Shown here: in pieces, positions 62,566-64,000 of the stretch
How the letters are laid out: each line of letters begins with the position of its first letter
Numbering within the stretch: position 1 is the first letter of the stretch
Source of the DNA: Paenibacillus anaericanus
GTDB taxonomy: Bacteria; Bacillota; Bacilli; Paenibacillales; Paenibacillaceae
Length of the DNA: 64,000 bases
Assembly: GCF_003994475.1 (NCBI RefSeq)
Contig: NZ_RZNY01000003.1
Span: forward strand, 248,001-312,000
Reading direction: 5' to 3'
Made by a program: the position numbers and the translations under genes
Notes under the pieces: generated by a model
What the model was told of the DNA's origin: nothing
The model's input: only the letters and a program-made list of their open reading frames with translations
Database searches by the model: none

Positions 62566-64000
62566 ATGGACCATCAACGCACGCCGCTATTTACCGCCCT
62601 TAAGCAGCACGCAGCCAGTAATCCCGTTCAATTTCACATTCCCGGGCATAAAAGGGGAGTCGGCGCCGATAAGGAGTTTCAAGAATTTCTGGGTGACAAC
62701 GCTCTATCTATCGATCTAATCAACATCGCTCCTTTGGATGACCTCCATCAGCCTTCTGGAGTAATTGAAGAGGCCCAAAAACTTGCAGCAGATGCATTTG
62801 GCGCTGACTACACTTACTTCTCGGTTCAAGGCACAAGCGGTGCCATCATGACCATGATACTATCCATTTGTTCTCCCGGTGATAAAATTATTATCCCGAG
62901 AAATATTCATAAATCAATTATGTCCGCAATTATCTTCGCCGGTGCTAAGCCAGTGTTCGTCTCTCCAACTCAAGATGTGAACCTCGGCATTGATCACGGT
63001 ATCACAACTTCCTCCGTAAGGCGGGCACTGCAACGTCATCCTGATGCTAAGGCTGTTCTGGTCATAAACCCGACTTATTTCGGTATATGCGCCAACCTGA
63101 AAGAAATCGTCGATCTAGCACATAGCTTCCATGTTCCCGTCCTCGTAGACGAAGCCCATGGGGTGCATATCCATTTTCATGAGGATTTACCTATGTCTGC
63201 TATGGAAGCTGGCGCCGATATGGCAGCCACCAGTGTACACAAGCTAGGTGGATCTATGACTCAAAGCTCAGTACTAAACCTTAATATTAAGAACGGGTTC
63301 GTTAACCCACAACGGGTACAGACTATTATTAGTATGCTGACAACCACGTCTACTTCTTATTTATTGCTAGCTTCACTTGATACTGCACGGAGAAATCTCG
63401 CTCTGCATGGCCGAGAACTCGCAGAACAATCCATCGAGCTCGCAAATTATGCACGTCGTGAGATCAACGGAATTGAAGGCTTGGAATGCTTCGGGAGTGA
63501 GATTCTGGGTGGAGAAGCTACCTACGCTTTTGATCCCACGAAAGTAACAGTACACGTCCGGCATTTAGCAATTACCGGGTACGAAGTGGAGAATTGGCTC
63601 AGAGATCACTACAATATCGAAGTAGAACTTAGTGATATGTACAATATACTCTGTTTAATTACCCCAGGTGATTCCAAAGAAACGGTGGATGTACTTCTTA
63701 CGGCTCTACGCGAATTATCAACAATCTACTATAAGGAAAATAACGCTAACGAACTCATTGTAAAAGTTCCGGAAATTCCACAACTGTCACTTATTCCACG
63801 TGATGCCTTTTATGCAGACACTGAAGTGATTCCATTTAAGCAATCCGCAGGTCGAATTATTGCCGAATTTATTTATGTATACCCACCCGGCATTCCGATT
63901 CTACTGCCCGGAGAAGTTATTTCCCAAGATAATATCGATTACATCATAGACCATGTTGAAGTTGGTCTGCCTGTTAAAGGACCAGAGGATCGCTATATTA
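62566..64000 (+). CDS. speA: Orn/Lys/Arg decarboxylase-family PLP enzyme (SpeA-like), cut at the right edge
   Basis: The first 478 codons of a fold-type I PLP decarboxylase. Diagnostic features: FHIPGHKRG near residue 23, YFSVQGTSGAIMTM (PLP phosphate region), LVDEAHGVHIHFH (Asp/His stacking the cofactor) and the lysine of SVHKLGGSMTQSS (Schiff-base Lys). The C-terminal region shows the typical YPPGIPILLPGE. The family covers arginine, lysine and ornithine decarboxylases for polyamine synthesis; B. subtilis SpeA (arginine decarboxylase) is the closest model, but the substrate is not proven. GGCAGGGG precedes the ATG. The stop is beyond 64000. Confidence 0.9.
   Translation, partial: MDHQRTPLFTALKQHAASNPVQFHIPGHKRGVGADKEFQEFLGDNALSIDLINIAPLDDLHQPSGVIEEAQKLAADAFGADYTYFSVQGTSGAIMTMILSICSPGDKIIIPRNIHKSIMSAIIFAGAKPVFVSPTQDVNLGIDHGITTSSVRRALQRHPDAKAVLVINPTYFGICANLKEIVDLAHSFHVPVLVDEAHGVHIHFHEDLPMSAMEAGADMAATSVHKLGGSMTQSSVLNLNIKNGFVNPQRVQTIISMLTTTSTSYLLLASLDTARRNLALHGRELAEQSIELANYARREINGIEGLECFGSEILGGEATYAFDPTKVTVHVRHLAITGYEVENWLRDHYNIEVELSDMYNILCLITPGDSKETVDVLLTALRELSTIYYKENNANELIVKVPEIPQLSLIPRDAFYADTEVIPFKQSAGRIIAEFIYVYPPGIPILLPGEVISQDNIDYIIDHVEVGLPVKGPEDRYI

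Noticed and set aside
1..64000. tRNA, rRNA, CRISPR arrays, insertion sequences and prophage
   Set aside because: No transposase, integrase, repeat-spacer array or RNA-gene signature was seen in the window by reading; a dedicated search could still find a small one.

Overview
The window looks like a chromosomal segment of a moderate-GC, endospore-forming Firmicute, most likely Paenibacillus. The evidence is gene order close to the Bacillus subtilis yloA-to-prkC cluster, the Firmicute-specific factors RemA, YlbF/RicF, YlbG, YlaN, YugN, YktB and CcpA, an S-layer-homology protein, and consistently strong Shine-Dalgarno sites. I saw no rRNA, tRNA, CRISPR array or insertion sequence. About 54 protein genes are supported; two run off the ends (prkC on the left, an arginine/lysine decarboxylase-type gene on the right). 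The species assignment is inference.

Region 1 (1-24.7 kb) is the conserved translation, cell-cycle and signalling cluster, mostly on the minus strand: prkC, prpC, rlmN, rsmB, fmt, def, priA, coaBC, rpoZ, gmk, remA, yloC, the Ca2+ ATPase yloB, and divergent rqcH (yloA). Compared with B. subtilis it carries two insertions: an SLH protein plus a 1090-residue exported protein between rsmB and rlmN, and dapF plus a homocysteine methyltransferase/methylenetetrahydrofolate reductase gene between yloB and yloC. The 0.5 kb gap after priA holds a cluster of small hairpins and a strong G-quadruplex candidate.

Region 2 (24.7-42.1 kb) is a set of short operons: a LysR regulator with a PHP phosphoesterase; an XPB-like helicase with its partner, followed by ricF and ylbG; a CBS protein; an M20 amidohydrolase; yugN with an FtsW/RodA/SpoVE-type polymerase; an Asp23 protein; a Ca2+/H+ exchanger; ylaN; an HPr-like protein that lacks the catalytic-histidine segment; an M29 aminopeptidase; a lipoprotein; and a GAF-GGDEF diguanylate cyclase.

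Region 3 (42.1-64 kb) begins with rpsD, behind a promoter and structured leader, and a class A penicillin-binding protein. An acetate/carbon-control block follows: acsA divergent from acuA-acuC, then mtnN and ccpA. A cre-like site lies between acsA and acuA. After that come ytxJ, a PfpI/DJ-1 gene, a ptsI with no ptsH beside it, a CoA-binding protein with an atypical EPSP synthase (aroA), gnd, yktB, an MFS transporter and the truncated decarboxylase. Intrinsic terminators separate most transcription units, and one of them is encoded inside the antisense strand of acuC.

No wholly unknown multi-gene system stands out. The strongest leads are the SLH/exported-protein pair, the truncated HPr, the atypical EPSP synthase, the antisense terminator and the repeat/G-quadruplex region behind priA.
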